From Ascoidea tarda (nom. inval.) (lineage: Eukaryota; Ascomycota; Saccharomycetes; Ascoideales; Ascoideaceae): a stretch of 37,109 nt of DNA. Positions 9,301 through 20,401 of this stretch are shown one piece after another; positions within the stretch are counted from its first letter, which is position 1, and each line of letters begins with the position of its first letter. Position numbers and translations under genes: made by a program. The notes beneath the pieces were generated by a model, which searched no databases, was not told where the DNA came from, and worked only from the letters and a program-made list of their open reading frames with translations. Where the stretch lies: assembly GCA_030560485.1 (NCBI GenBank), contig JAKTTS010000098.1:1-37109 (forward strand). Reading direction: 5' to 3'.

Positions 9301-10508
9301 AAACAACCGAAAGTAAGCGTTATCAACAATTGTCTTTTAACCTTTAAATTGACTTAAAATAAACCAGTTTTTTCATTTAAATTTCCTGATTTAGAATTAC
9401 AAAAGTGTATTTTGCTGTTCCAATTGAAGAAATTATAATCGTGTTTTCAGTATTTGAGTGTGTTAGTATCGATACAAATACTGGTGAATTATCACTACTT
9501 ATTTTTTTAGAGAGATACTTTTCATTTACTTATGGTTGTTTTTTTATTTTTATTTTTATCTTCTTTTTTGTTCTCTGATTTGATTTGATTTGATTTGATA
9601 TTTATTAATTATAATTTGACCAAGATAATGTTTAAATGTTTCTTGATAAACCAATGGAATTCTCTTTCCCTATTAGTGGATCACCAAGCGTTTTCATTTT
9701 GGATTGTCATAGAAAATGTTCAATTATTTTTCTCTAGTTGGAATCAATTTAGATTATTAACTCGTTATGAAATTAATAATTTATATATGCTTAATTCTTT
9801 GATTTGTTTTGTTTCGATGATACTTTTTTGTTCAATAGATGGGTTTTTAAAAAAGCAATGCGTTTCTGCATATACCTGCAGATTTCTGCATGTAACGTTT
9901 TTCCTCATCTTTTTTTGATGAGCTTCGAAAAACCGATCTAAAAATATTTTTTGTCAAAAAGTGATGGAAAACTTTCGAGTTTTTGAAATTAATATTATTT
10001 GCAATATTTTTTGCCTTGATCATAGTTGTTTTTCATTTCTCTTGGTTTGTAGACAGAATCTTTGACAATTGTTTTTGAGATCCAAAGTCTAGTGATTTGG
10101 ATACGGGTCAGACCATTTAACAGATTCAGGAGTCAAAATAAGTTTCAAGAAAGGTTTTCAGAGAAAAGAAACTAATTTTTCTTTCTAATTTCATTTTAGG
10201 ATGAAAAAAAAAAAATAAAGCCCAATGAAAAATCAAAGTCTTTATACTAAATATTTTGATTTCGATTTTGATTTATCCTTTAATTTGTCTAGTTTTTCGA
10301 TATGTTGGAATCAGCGGTAGGAGGATCTACATTAAAGTGATATAAATTTTATGCCATTTGATGATATGTGTGTATTTTTTTTTGAAATAGAAGATTATGA
10401 ATTGATAGTATTTAATATGAAAGTATGCAATATGCTAATATGATAGGTTTGGTGTGTTTATATTACAGCTTGATTCCCATTATGTAGTTTTAAGAAGCTG
10501 ACTAATCT

Positions 10509-10769
10509 CTAGTAAGATCCACCACAAATTTGAACTTTGAGATTGTCCAAGTAGGCAACAGTAACACTAGCGCCACCGTTAATCACACAGTCGTAGTAGT
10601 AGTCCCAATATTGCTCACTGGATAAACCGCAGACACAGGAGTAAGTGTCTTGAAGGCCACCACAGCGCTGCAACTGAGCAGTTTTAAGATTCTCACAGGA
10701 CTCTTTGGAAGCGCTGGAGAAAGCAGCAAACAACAAGGCAGATGAGAGTAAGGTGGTTGAGAATTTCAT
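10509..10769 (-). CDS. Small secreted cysteine-containing protein, unknown function
   Basis: An 86-residue protein with a clear signal peptide, MKFSTTLLSSALLFAAFSSA, probably cut near residue 20. The remaining 66 residues hold six cysteines, in ESCENLK, RCGG, SCVCGL, DCVING and ICGG, enough for three disulfides, and are rich in Tyr and Gly. There is no GPI signal or membrane segment at the C-terminus. The spacing does not fit CFEM (eight Cys) or a killer-toxin family I know. I chose the ATG at 10769 because it begins the signal peptide; an upstream in-frame ATG would add 15 non-conforming residues. A TATA box about 95 bp upstream supports it as a real gene. It is divergent from REV1. Secreted cell-surface protein or fungal effector-like peptide are both possible; no function is claimed. 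Confidence 0.75.
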   Translation of the reverse strand: MKFSTTLLSSALLFAAFSSASKESCENLKTAQLQRCGGLQDTYSCVCGLSSEQYWDYYYDCVINGGASVTVAYLDNLKVQICGGSY

Positions 10770-11140
10770 TATGTTCGACGAGATAAGCGCTGCAGTGTTG
10801 TTGAAGAGAGGCAATGAAAAAGTTGCTGTGTTGAATTCGAATTGAGGAGCGATTTTGTTTCTTTATAAAAGCAGCGTTTATCTCTTTCAGACCCACTGCT
10901 CTGGTTGGCAAAGGGTGTTTTGTGCTGGCTGAGAGCAAGCTCAGTAATGTCTCGTTTTCGAGGGTGTATTTGGCTTTGATGGAACGCATAAGCGTAGAAT
11001 ATCCTACTGATGCGGGGCCGGGTTTTTGTGCTTTGATTTTCCGTTGGATGTTTGCAAAAACGGCTTTTTCTTGCTTTTCGGTTGGGCTTTTTCTTTTCGA
11101 CCACTGATACGATTTTGTTCTGGAAAGCAGTTGTTCTTCC
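10770..11140. other. Divergent promoter region of the secreted-protein gene and REV1
   Basis: 371 bp shared by two divergent genes, somewhat richer in G+C than its surroundings. It holds a TATA box facing the secreted-protein gene. An upstream ATG frame at 10979-11107 (42 codons) precedes REV1, but transcript starts are unknown. GGCTTTTTCTT occurs twice, 23 bp apart, near 11071-11104. Confidence 0.7.
10861..10867 (-). promoter_or_regulatory. TATA box of the secreted-protein gene
   Basis: TATAAAG on the minus strand, about 92-98 bp before the ATG at 10769. Confidence 0.6.
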
Positions 11141-13130
11141 ATGAGAAATCTGTCCTTAAGCCTGGGGTATTATAGTGAGCAAGTCATTGATATCAGCGAT
11201 GACAGTGATACCGATGCTGTTTCTACCAGTAAAACTACTAGCACTTACATAAAGAGCCTCAGTTCAGACTTAAACACTCCAAGCTCAAGAACAAGAAATA
11301 GTAAAAGAGTACAGTTTCTAATCTCTCGGATTAATCGCAAAAGAAAGCATGTTTCCCTGGATGAGCCCTTCATCGATATAAGTGACGATACTGACACTCT
11401 GGACAATGATAACAATGTTAAGCACATACGCAGCATAATCAAAAAACACAGACTAAATAAGATTAAAAAACAGAACAAAATACGACTGAACCAAATAAGA
11501 TCAATCTCGCTGAAATTTCCTTCAATTGAATCCTCAAATGATAGCTATATCGATATCGACAGTGATACCGATAATGATAATGATAATGATAATGATAATG
11601 ATAATGATAATTATAATGATAATTATAATGATAATGATAATCATAACATAATCAAAAGCAAAAGCAAAAGCAAAAGCAAAACAAAAATAAAAAATAAAAA
11701 AAGAGTGTCTTTTACCAGCATTAGTAGAAATGAAAATTCAAGCAAATATGAAATCAATGCATATAATAATAGTAATGCTATTGATAATCTTCAACTTTTA
11801 AATCTAAAAAAAGAACTAAAACCTTCTAAAAAGTTAAAAAGAGTAAAAAAGATAACAATTCAAAACAATTCAAATAATTCAAATAATTCAAATACATTGA
11901 ATAAATCTGAAAACTTTCAAAAAAATTTAGCTAAACCTGAAAGCATTCTTGACAGCTCAATTCAAATTAATCCGCAAAATCCAATTAAATCCGTTGAGAC
12001 TATTTCAATTGATGAGATAATCAATCAAATCATAAATAACTCTTATGATGATTCAACTAGCAACTCTGATTCACATTCTTTCTCAGTTGAAAATAATATC
12101 ATCCCCATTTCAAATGACCCAACGGATCACAAAATCAATGATAATATAGACAACTCAAATGGAATTCTCAATAATAACCCCCCTTCAACTAATAATCAGA
12201 TAATCAACAAATCTAACAATGAAATTGTAAATCATTCAATAAATCGTCATCAAAAATCAGAGAAAACACAAAATCCAAATTCAAATTTAAATAATTCAAG
12301 CGACGACGACTTAATTAAAGACTTTAATGATGACATAGATGAGATTATAAATCATCATTTAGTTGATAACCCAGATCTCCGCAATCCTAAGCATCTCGAT
12401 AGCATTGTAAATAATGACTCTACTAAAACAAATCAAACTAACTACAAACCAAAATTTAATAAAATTAATGAAACTAGCCAAATTAATGAAATTAATGAGA
12501 TTGGTGAGACCGAAGATTTTATTGATATCGATGATAGTTCATCTGACAACTTAGTTGCAATTTCAAGCGATGAGTTGAATAGTAACGAAAGAAAATTTGG
12601 TGATTACAAATCCTACTTTGTTAATAAACAATTGAAACAACAAAAGGCTGACCAAGATTTTGTCAAATGGCAACAAAAGAGAACCCCAAATAACACAAGT
12701 TACATTCCTATTTTCAAAAATTGTATTGTATATATCAATGGCTACACTAATCCAAACTCTCAAACACTTCGTAAATTAGTGACCCTATACGGAGGAAAAT
12801 ACTCTTCTACTGAGAATCCTATGGTTACTCATATCGTAGCGACTAAATTAACTCCGAGAAAACTAACTCTACTAAAATATCGTAAAGTTGTTAAACCAGA
12901 ATGGATTGTTGATAGTATAAAAAATCAAAATTTAATGGATTGGAGAATCTATAGTCTATTAAATTCAGTTACTATTGAATATGGTCAACTGAAATTATTA
13001 AATCTTAAAATTCAAACTCAAAATACCATAATTCAAGAAAACGAATTTATCAATAATAATAATGATAATAATAATGATAATAATAATGATAATAATAATG
13101 ATAATAATAATAATGATAATAATAATAATG

Positions 13131-13173
<43 letters not shown>

Positions 13174-15571
13174 TAATAATGATAATTGCAAACTAAATAT
13201 TGAAAAAGGCAGTAAAATAGCACTCAATAAAGAAGAAGATTTTGATCATAATAAAAAAAGTGAAAGTTCCAACGGAATTGATATTTCCAGCAAAAATGAG
13301 GTTTTGAATACTAAGAAAACTTTCAGTGAAACAAAGGTTCCTGATAAAACAACTGTTCATAATAACGTCCCTAATCAAAAAGGCTATTTTGATAAAGAAA
13401 AAACTTGTAATCAAGAAAAGCAAGTGCAACAGAATTCTATCATTTCTAAAAACATTGACTCAAAGAACCCAGAATTTCTTAAGTACTACTTTTCAAATTC
13501 TAGATTACATCACTTGAGCACCTGGAAATCTGATCTTAAATCAGAGTTTGTAGAAAAAGCAATCGAAGTAAATGTACAAAAAAATAATTTATTGAAAATG
13601 AAAACTTCTGCCTCTACCAGTAATTCCATTGTACTTCATATTGACTTTGATTGTTTTTTTGCAAAAGTTTCTTCTTTAAATTATCCAAATATTGATTTTG
13701 AGAAATTTCCTGTTTGTGTTTCTCATGGCTCTGGCACTTCTGATATTTCCTCTTGCAATTACGTTTGCAGAAAATTTGGTGTTAAGAATGGCATGTGGGT
13801 TCAAAATGCTAAAAAGATATGCCCAAATTTGATTTGTTTGAAATATGATTTTGTCAATTATGAGAAGATTTCAAGAACATTTTATGATTACCTACTTCAG
13901 CATATTCAGTTTAATAGTATTTTACCTGTTAGTATTGATGAGGTCTTACTAGATGTGAATTGCGAATCAAAGAGTGATATTGATATACTTGCGGAAAAAA
14001 TTAGAGATGATATTTTACGATTAACTAAATGTACCATTTCTGTTGGTGCTTCGACGAATGTACTTTTGGCTAAATTGTCCTTGAAAAAAGCTAAACCAGA
14101 TGGATACTTCTTTTTAGATTCCAAAGACCATTTGTTTTTAGAAACATTTCTCAACAATACATTGGTCAGAGATTTACCGGGAGTAGGTAGGTCAACAATC
14201 GAAAAATTTCTGAAAGAACTAGGTTCCAATTGCTTGAATCTTATCAAGATAGGAAATATTAAAACAATCGACAAAGGCAGGTTTATATCAATTTTTGGAA
14301 ATAAAACTGGGTCAAAATTTTATGATTATACAAGAGGCGTTGATCATTTTTCAATTTCCAGAGAAATCAATAAGATCCGTTTTGATGCAAATAAATCAGT
14401 GTCTATAGATGTTAATTGGGGTGTTCGGTTTGACATTTGGAAACAAGTGGAGACTTTTCTAACTTCATTATCTCAGGAGCTAGTTAGTCGTATGAGAAAA
14501 ATTAAAAAAATTGGTTCAACATTGGTGTTAAAAATCATGAAAAGAGCACCAAATGCTCCAGTTGTTCCGCCAAAATTTTTGGGAATGGGTGAATGTGTAC
14601 AATTATTCAAAAGTTCAAAAATTGGTTTACCCACAAATGATGTTGGAATAATATCGACAGAAGCAAAGTGTTTATTGAGGCTTATAAATTGTAATCCCAT
14701 TGAAATAAGAGGTGTTGGAATTCAAATGAAAAATCTTATATCTGAATCTAATGAGGTGGGTGGAAACACATTGTATAAATTTGGAAACATTTTAAGTCAA
14801 ATTTCCGAACAACAAAAACAGCCATCGAGAGTTGATTCCAAAATAAAAAACACTAATATTAATGATGAACATTTGGATAATTTAAAAAGTATCGGAAATC
14901 AAATGCAGAATCTTTTAATAGAGTCTAAGATCCCGTATCAGTACCAGTCTCCCAAGTCAAAAACAAGAGTGTTTCGACAACAGCTATTTCCGAAAAGCGG
15001 TTCTAAAAATGCCTTTAAACCTGGATATCTGAAAATAACTGAAAGGGTTTCTCCTAGTAGATCTAACAGATCTACTGGTGAGAACCAGAAGGGTTTTACA
15101 ACGAATAATACAAATAAAAATTTACTTTCAAAGTTTAGAAGTACTTGTTTTGAGAATAATGACACTTTTAACGTAAATGGTTTAACTGGCAAATCTATAA
15201 AGTCTGGCAAAGTCGAAGGAAATAAAGGTATTAGCCGAGGATATTTGAGAGCTGATTGTAAAAGGATTTCTAGTAATTTGGAAAAGTCGTTAGTACTAAA
15301 AAAATGGATTTACACGAGTTATTCAGGGCCTGACCCTCATGATGTTTCTTATTTTGTTAAAGCAATAAATGATTTTTTCGACGAAAAAAATTACTCGATT
15401 GTTATTAGGATTTTGAAAAACTTAGAGTTTTTTGAGAATCAAAAAAATCACTATCCAGAACCTAGCTGTTTGAATGGCGAAAAAAAATTAGAAGAATGGA
15501 AGAAAATAATTAGCAAAATTCAACAAGAAATGAAAATAAAATTTGATGAGGTAGGAATAAAAATCTCTTGA
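11141..15571 (+). CDS. REV1: Rev1, deoxycytidyl transferase of translesion synthesis, with an enlarged N-terminus
   Basis: Rev1 inserts dCMP opposite template G and abasic sites and bridges other translesion polymerases, above all Pol zeta. At 1476 residues it is about half again as long as S. cerevisiae Rev1 (985). Residues 1-520 are a low-complexity Asn/Asp/Ser-rich region with SUMO-interaction-like motifs near 15, 77, 136 and 460. The BRCT domain follows at about 520-610 (IFKNCIVYINGY, VVKPEWIVDSI). An Asn/Asp linker at about 637-683 leads to the Y-family polymerase: HIDFDCFFA with Asp835, SCNYVCRKFGVKNGMW, and SIDEV with Asp933 and Glu934. DLPGVGRSTIEKF and the little-finger segment SVSIDVNWGVRF come next. 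The C-terminal domain (about 1385-1476) matches the Rev1 region that binds Rev7 and other partners. The ATG at 11141 begins the frame. The few CTG codons lie at variable positions. Confidence 0.95.
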
Positions 15572-16315
15572 GGGCTTTTTGGCCTTACAGATACAAATGT
15601 TTTCTAATTGAAATTGAGAAAATTATAATTATTTTCAGAAGTTGCTTAGATCAGTAATTTAACCAAAAAGTATTTGGTTTTATAAAGTATAACAAACTAG
15701 AAAAGATGAAAAGTAGTGTATGTTATCACCTTTTATTTCTTTTTGAAGCTTTTTCCGTCGATCCCATATATTTATTTAATGTTTATAAAATTAACATTCA
15801 GTGATTCTATCTCAAAAAAACTGTCTAAAATAGAATGAAATTGAAAATCTAAATGGCTAAACATGTTTTTTTGGACTCTTTTCTATAAGTAAAATATTCG
15901 ATGATGTTTTAAGGTTTGAAATTAAATTAAACAATTGAGTTGGGTTTACAAGATGTTGTGTAGAGACATCATTGGTAACATATTGTAATTAACAGTAGCT
16001 GTTATTAAAGGAAAGAAAATTTTTTTCTTTTTAAAAATAACTGCTAAGAACACACGCATTGGGGATCTTGCATGGTGTTGTTTATTAGTCAGTATATAAA
16101 ACTACGAAAACTGTCTCTGTAATTTTACCATGAATGTGAGAAAACCCTAAAGAGAAGAAAACTCACATCAAAGACGAATGAATTTAAATAAGAAATAGAT
16201 GTTATATCGTGTTTATGAAAAGAAAAAAAAGAAAGTTAATGAAATATGCTTTATAAACCAAACCAGTAAAAATATTATTTTAATTCAAATTTTCAAGGAA
16301 TGGTGCGTGTAATTT
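15572..16315. other. REV1 3' flank and tRNA 5' flank
   Basis: 744 bp of AT-rich DNA. I see no open frame with protein character, no repeat and no second RNA gene. Confidence 0.75.
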
Positions 16316-16387
16316 GGTCGTGTGGTCTAGTGGTATGATTCTCGCTTTGGGTGCGAGAGGCCCTGGGTTCAATTCCCAGCTCGGCCC
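16316..16387 (+). tRNA. tRNA-Pro, anticodon UGG
   Basis: A 72-nt intronless cloverleaf. The acceptor stem GGTCGTG pairs with CTCGGCC (a G-U at pair 3-70 and a T-T mismatch at 6-67, which yeast tRNA-Pro also shows). The A box is TGGTCTAGTGG. The anticodon arm CTCGC-TTTGGGT-GCGAG carries TGG at positions 34-36. The T arm is CTGGG-TTCAATT-CCCAG, with a B-box GGTTCAATTCC. The discriminator base is C. Apart from the 3-70 pair it is nearly identical to yeast tRNA-Pro(UGG). CCA is not encoded, as expected in a eukaryote. It lies between the 3' ends of REV1 and the ASI-type gene, and a T-run follows for Pol III termination. Confidence 0.97.
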
Positions 16388-16854
16388 TAAATTATAATTT
16401 TTGCTTTTTTATGCTAATTTAACCTGTTAGGATGTTAGATGTTATTTCATTCACTTCTTTGGAACCATGCAATACACTACATTTTCATGTTTTTTTTTGA
16501 GTATAATCACATACAATAAATCTTTTCAATTATGATTTCAATTTGATTAATAGTAGAGTTATCAATTTTTTTACACTATCGACAATTAATGCAATATTAA
16601 TTTTTCTTTTACTATTTTAATAGATCTAAAACTGCTTTACTTTAAAACCAAAAAAATATATTAAAAAGATCAAGAAAAACTAAACAAAAAGTTAATACCA
16701 ACAGAACTGAAATCATCAATGCTTAATATCTCACGATTTGTTAACTAAACCATTGAAAAATTATAAAAAAATTAAAACTAAATGTGTAAATAATAAGAAT
16801 TAAAATAAAAAATAATAACCAAAAATTTAAAAATTCTTAGTACTTTGAAAAAAA
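16388..16854. other. tRNA 3' flank and 3' flank of the ASI-type gene
   Basis: 467 bp of AT-rich DNA with several T-runs. Apart from the Pol III terminator I see no gene or repeat. Confidence 0.75.
16398..16402 (+). terminator. Pol III terminator of tRNA-Pro
   Basis: Five T residues 11 nt after the tRNA end, backed up by six T at 16405-16410. Confidence 0.8.
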
Positions 16855-19401
16855 TCAAGGAACATAAATTCTACTATATCCTGTCACCTTTTTTCTGCAA
16901 CAAATGCACCTTTCAAACCCTCTGATGCCTAGTGATACTCTACAACTCTCACAAACAGCAAAGCATTTGCATGGCCATAATATTACTTCCCTTGAATCTG
17001 TTTGACACACAACACAGTTGACATCCAGTCTCCCATCTTCATTTATGTCATAATAATCTTCAGAGAAATTATTACGGTTATCACGATGATCATGGTTACT
17101 ATTTTTCATTAGATTACTGTTTTTTTCTAACATCAACTCCATTAATGCATTCATTTGGTATTTATCCATTTGATTAAATTTAGACCTAGTTAATACCCCT
17201 TTATCTTTATCATTTAAATGTGCCATTAAGACCCTTTGGAACGAGATATTTTCAATGCTGTTAGGGGCTAATATATTTTGAAATTCTTTTGGATCAATCA
17301 ACTCCCCTAATATATTTTTCTCATTATTACCTTGTTTTATCTTGTTTTGCAACCGATTTTGTAGAACTCCTTGAGAAAATGATGGGGATAGAGATGCTAC
17401 TGATGGTCTATTTTGCAAAATTGATTGTCTCTTATATGCGGCATTTGACAAATTAGACCTTCTACCTAAAATACTAGAATTTAACAACGGAATTTCTTGA
17501 AAACTATTAATACTATCGTTACTATTGTTATCAAGTTCATTTCCGCTTTCATATTCTGAATCATACTCCAACGGCTCGTAATCATCTTCATTTGACTCAT
17601 TTGACTCATTTTCAATCTCAAAGTCCTCTGACATATCATAATCAGGAAATTCTATTTCTCCCGATATATGTTTATAATCAATGTCGAAATTAAAAATTGG
17701 AATTTCACTTGTATTTTTATTTTTGTTTTGAATTTTTTTACTTGATCCATCGGATAATAGACCACTTTTAACATACTTTTCATTAGTATTATCCTCGGCG
17801 TTACTTCCTTTATTTAATAAAATTTTGGGTAGCCTCTTTCTTCTTAACACTAGGGACATACATAAGTTTAAGAAATGACTAACTAATTTCATTGATGAAT
17901 CAAAATTTCTCTTTAAAATTGATGATGAGTTATTTTTGAGACCTTTATCAAATTCATCGAGCTCTGCGTTTCCAGATACTTGTTCATTTAATAATTGAGA
18001 GGGATATTCAACCTGATTATAATATGGGGATATCCCTTTAATAAGCTTTCTTTGAAGCAGTTCAGAGTAATGATTTAAATAGCCTTTGCCATTTTTATTG
18101 TATTCTTCATTGAATAACCATGTGGTTTTTGGAAAGTTGACATTGGGCAACTCTTTTACATAGCTTGCTTTTGCAGCAGCAGTTAGAGCTAAATCACCCC
18201 ATCGCATCAATGCAGAATTGAAATCTTCGGATAAATCAAAGTTTAAAAAGTCATTGAAAGTGCCATTATTTGATGTAAAAGTCAATTCATCGAGTCTGAA
18301 ATTATGGCAAAGAATGGCTAAAAAATATATCAATAGTGATATTGAGATAATAAACGAAACAATTAGTTGTGGAAAAAACGATAAAACACAAATTGAAGGG
18401 AAATATATTATTCTTCCTGTGAATAAAGTTTTTGCAATATAAACAAGAAATGAAAATCCAAGAATTGAAGTGGGTATCAATTTGTATTTTCTTAAATTGA
18501 ATAAAGCCAAAATGTGGATGATTAATTGAGAACATAATGATGATAAAGTCAAAACTAAGATCTCAACTGATGGTCGTCTTGCAAACTGAGCTTCTTGAAA
18601 AGCAAATGAGTGTTCAAACAAAGTCAAACCAACGCCATTAAATGGGGAGACAGAACTTGTTACAGACACTAGGGTTTCTATAAACTGACTAAAACATAGG
18701 GTCAAATATAATGGCCAAAATATCTTAGGTGATAAACCAAGTTCATTTTGTTGTAAAAGTTTTGCGGGTTGATAATAGTATGAGTCCTTATAAGCTTTTG
18801 GATCGTAGTTAAAGTATTTATTTGGCAAGATTAAATTGAAAAATGACGAATAGGAGTTAAGAGCCATCAATATAATCCGAACTTGCTTCAAAAGATAGAA
18901 ACAAGCAATCAATCTTAATGTTATTTTGGCAGGATTTGAAACAATGTAATTGTAAAAGAGATCATATACATGGTGTCCTTCGCTTCTATTCCTATTTCTG
19001 AAGTGATTGTTGAAACGATTTTGGTTTGGATTTTGGTTTCGGTTTGTGTTAATGATGTTCCTTGATGAAGCAAAAACAACAGTTCTATTCAAGATTATAG
19101 CCATTGACATACAAACAGCAACATAAGGGGATATTAGGTATGTTATATAGGAATTCATATTTCTTAGAGGAAAATCATTTTGATTGTTTTGAGCTATGAT
19201 AGCATTAGCCAACGATGTTAAAATGTTTGGAACAAAGGTCGAATTCTTTAAGAAGTAATCATTAGAAGCAGAAGTTATTTGAGAGACTCGAGATACAAAG
19301 GAAGGTTCCAATGAGAGAGTCTCAGTTGCAAGCAATTCCGTTTGATAGTTCACCACATCTGCACTGAACAAACTGGAGATGGTCAAAGGATCGTTCATCA
19401 T
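16855..19401 (-). CDS. Asi1/Asi3-type inner nuclear membrane RING ubiquitin ligase
   Basis: In S. cerevisiae the Asi complex (Asi1, Asi2, Asi3) at the inner nuclear membrane marks mislocalised membrane proteins and latent Stp1/Stp2 for destruction with Ubc6/Ubc7. This protein has 848 residues (Asi1 624, Asi3 676). Five or six hydrophobic segments lie between about residues 84 and 366, as in the family. A cytoplasmic/nucleoplasmic region follows with an acidic stretch (DYEPLEYDSEYESGNELD). The all-cysteine RING is at the extreme C-terminus: C796, C799, C811, C813, C817, C820, C832, C835. ILWPCKCFAVCESCRVSLG and GYSRIYVP are hallmarks of Asi1/Asi3. I cannot say which of the two it represents; it may descend from a single ancestral copy. 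The first of two adjacent ATGs is taken. The extra length lies mostly in the disordered part. Confidence 0.9.
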   Translation of the reverse strand: MMNDPLTISSLFSADVVNYQTELLATETLSLEPSFVSRVSQITSASNDYFLKNSTFVPNILTSLANAIIAQNNQNDFPLRNMNSYITYLISPYVAVCMSMAIILNRTVVFASSRNIINTNRNQNPNQNRFNNHFRNRNRSEGHHVYDLFYNYIVSNPAKITLRLIACFYLLKQVRIILMALNSYSSFFNLILPNKYFNYDPKAYKDSYYYQPAKLLQQNELGLSPKIFWPLYLTLCFSQFIETLVSVTSSVSPFNGVGLTLFEHSFAFQEAQFARRPSVEILVLTLSSLCSQLIIHILALFNLRKYKLIPTSILGFSFLVYIAKTLFTGRIIYFPSICVLSFFPQLIVSFIISISLLIYFLAILCHNFRLDELTFTSNNGTFNDFLNFDLSEDFNSALMRWGDLALTAAAKASYVKELPNVNFPKTTWLFNEEYNKNGKGYLNHYSELLQRKLIKGISPYYNQVEYPSQLLNEQVSGNAELDEFDKGLKNNSSSILKRNFDSSMKLVSHFLNLCMSLVLRRKRLPKILLNKGSNAEDNTNEKYVKSGLLSDGSSKKIQNKNKNTSEIPIFNFDIDYKHISGEIEFPDYDMSEDFEIENESNESNEDDYEPLEYDSEYESGNELDNNSNDSINSFQEIPLLNSSILGRRSNLSNAAYKRQSILQNRPSVASLSPSFSQGVLQNRLQNKIKQGNNEKNILGELIDPKEFQNILAPNSIENISFQRVLMAHLNDKDKGVLTRSKFNQMDKYQMNALMELMLEKNSNLMKNSNHDHRDNRNNFSEDYYDINEDGRLDVNCVVCQTDSREVILWPCKCFAVCESCRVSLGIRGFERCICCRKKVTGYSRIYVP

Positions 19402-19510
19402 AAAGTGGAAGATGATATTATCAAATCCCTGGTATCCACAAGCTCATTTAAAACCAGGGTAGAAAAGATATCAATCGAAGCTGAAGGTTTGGGTCGCGGA
19501 AATCTTGTGC

Positions 19511-19518
19511 TTACGTAA
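19511..19518. promoter_or_regulatory. TTACGTAA palindrome, bZIP-type site
   Basis: Perfect 8-bp palindrome about 110 bp before the ASI-type ATG. TTACGTAA is bound by Yap/CREB-like bZIP factors in yeasts. Function inferred only. Confidence 0.45.
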
Positions 19519-19800
19519 TGAGCTGCTTTTCTCCATTCAGCACCTCGCCTTTGTTGATTTCAGAGCAAAATCCCTCTCCAGCACTGTCAACAACGCTCCA
19601 GAGGTCCAAATAATGACACAGCATTTACTTTTGCTGAGTCTTTGCTGAAACTGAAGTACGACAAGCTACTCGACTCAGAGATCAAAGTAAAACAGAAGAA
19701 TGGTGCTTTGCAAAGTGCTGAAAACCAATGGATAATCCTTCGTTTCATAGAGAATCCAGCGACATGGTACAGTTTGCGGCAGCGTTTGGAGATATGAACA

Positions 19801-19855
19801 CTCTCCGAAGATTGTCCGAACATTGTCCGGGTGCTGTCCGGACGCTATCTGGCAC
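19801..19855. repeat. 11-bp tandem array, core TCCGRA
   Basis: Five exact-length units: CTCTCCGAAGA, TTGTCCGAACA, TTGTCCGGGTG, CTGTCCGGACG, CTATCTGGCAC. The TCCG core keeps the same place in the first four. The fourth contains the palindrome GTCCGGAC. CGG/CCG cores are typical of fungal zinc-cluster regulators. Confidence 0.75.
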
Positions 19856-20227
19856 CAAAATTCGGAATTCATTGTCCCGATATGATAGGCTTACGGTTGA
19901 TTTGCAGTTCATGTGTGTGTATACACATTATGGTCAACTATCAGTTTGCATTTGAATGCATATGCGTGTTTGTTTCTGTACAGAAGCATTTTCAATCTCG
20001 CTCTTTATGACTCTATTTATCTTTTTTTTAGTTTGTCTTTTCATGGTGCAGAATTTTTTGAAAATTTCCTAGCAAGATGGCAAATTGTCCTAGTTGATTG
20101 AGCTTTTATACTAAATCTTCGTCTAAAAATTTCTCATTCATACAGAGAAACAGTCTTTGATTTGAGATTTTTGATTAATTGTTAACACCAATTCTCCAAT
20201 AATTTTCTATTGATACAATTCCAGACA

Positions 20228-20236
20228 TATAAATAG
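20228..20236 (+). promoter_or_regulatory. TATA box of the small Cys-rich gene
   Basis: TATAAATAG, a full match to the yeast consensus TATAWAWR, about 170 bp before the ATG at 20402. Confidence 0.6.
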
Positions 20237-20401
20237 AGATAATAATCCACTTGTTTTTATGCTGTGTTTCTTTCAACCATCATAAAATAATCATACAAAA
20301 TAGTAATACTTTCAGCTATAATAATCACTCCTAAACTTGGTCCATCAAACAAGAAGCTATACAACTATCAAATTCAAAGTATTTTTTATACTAAGATCAA
20401 A

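Larger units (their letters stand above)
9135..10508. other. 1.4-kb AT-rich intergenic region
   Basis: It lies between two minus-strand genes. The part next to the carboxypeptidase holds the GATA-rich repeat and a CACGTG. The rest is AT-rich with a GATTT repeat near 9577-9598. An open frame at 9628-9918 looks like chance, with no recognisable domain. No RNA gene seen. Confidence 0.7.
19402..20401. other. 1-kb divergent promoter region, ASI-type gene and small Cys-rich gene
   Basis: The half next to the ASI-type gene is moderately GC-rich and contains a TTACGTAA palindrome and an 11-bp tandem array. A short upstream frame (ATG at 19448, minus strand, reading MSLWIPGI) precedes the ASI start. 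The other half is AT-rich and has a TATA box facing the small gene. Open frames of 60-78 codons near 19590-19955 overlap on both strands and look like chance. Confidence 0.7.

Noticed and set aside
9628-9918. Open frame of 96 codons between the carboxypeptidase and secreted-protein genes
   Set aside because: Mostly Phe/Leu/Ile/Ser from T-rich DNA, no domain or coding-like pattern.
13048-13190. Asn/Asp repeat in REV1 as a possible prion-like domain or CRISPR-like array
   Set aside because: It is an AAT/GAT trinucleotide-type coding repeat; such Asn tracts occur in most long proteins of this window.
19427-19459. Inverted repeat CCCTGGT / ACCAGGG upstream of the ASI-type gene
   Set aside because: Seven-bp arms with a 19-nt spacer are too short to separate from chance.
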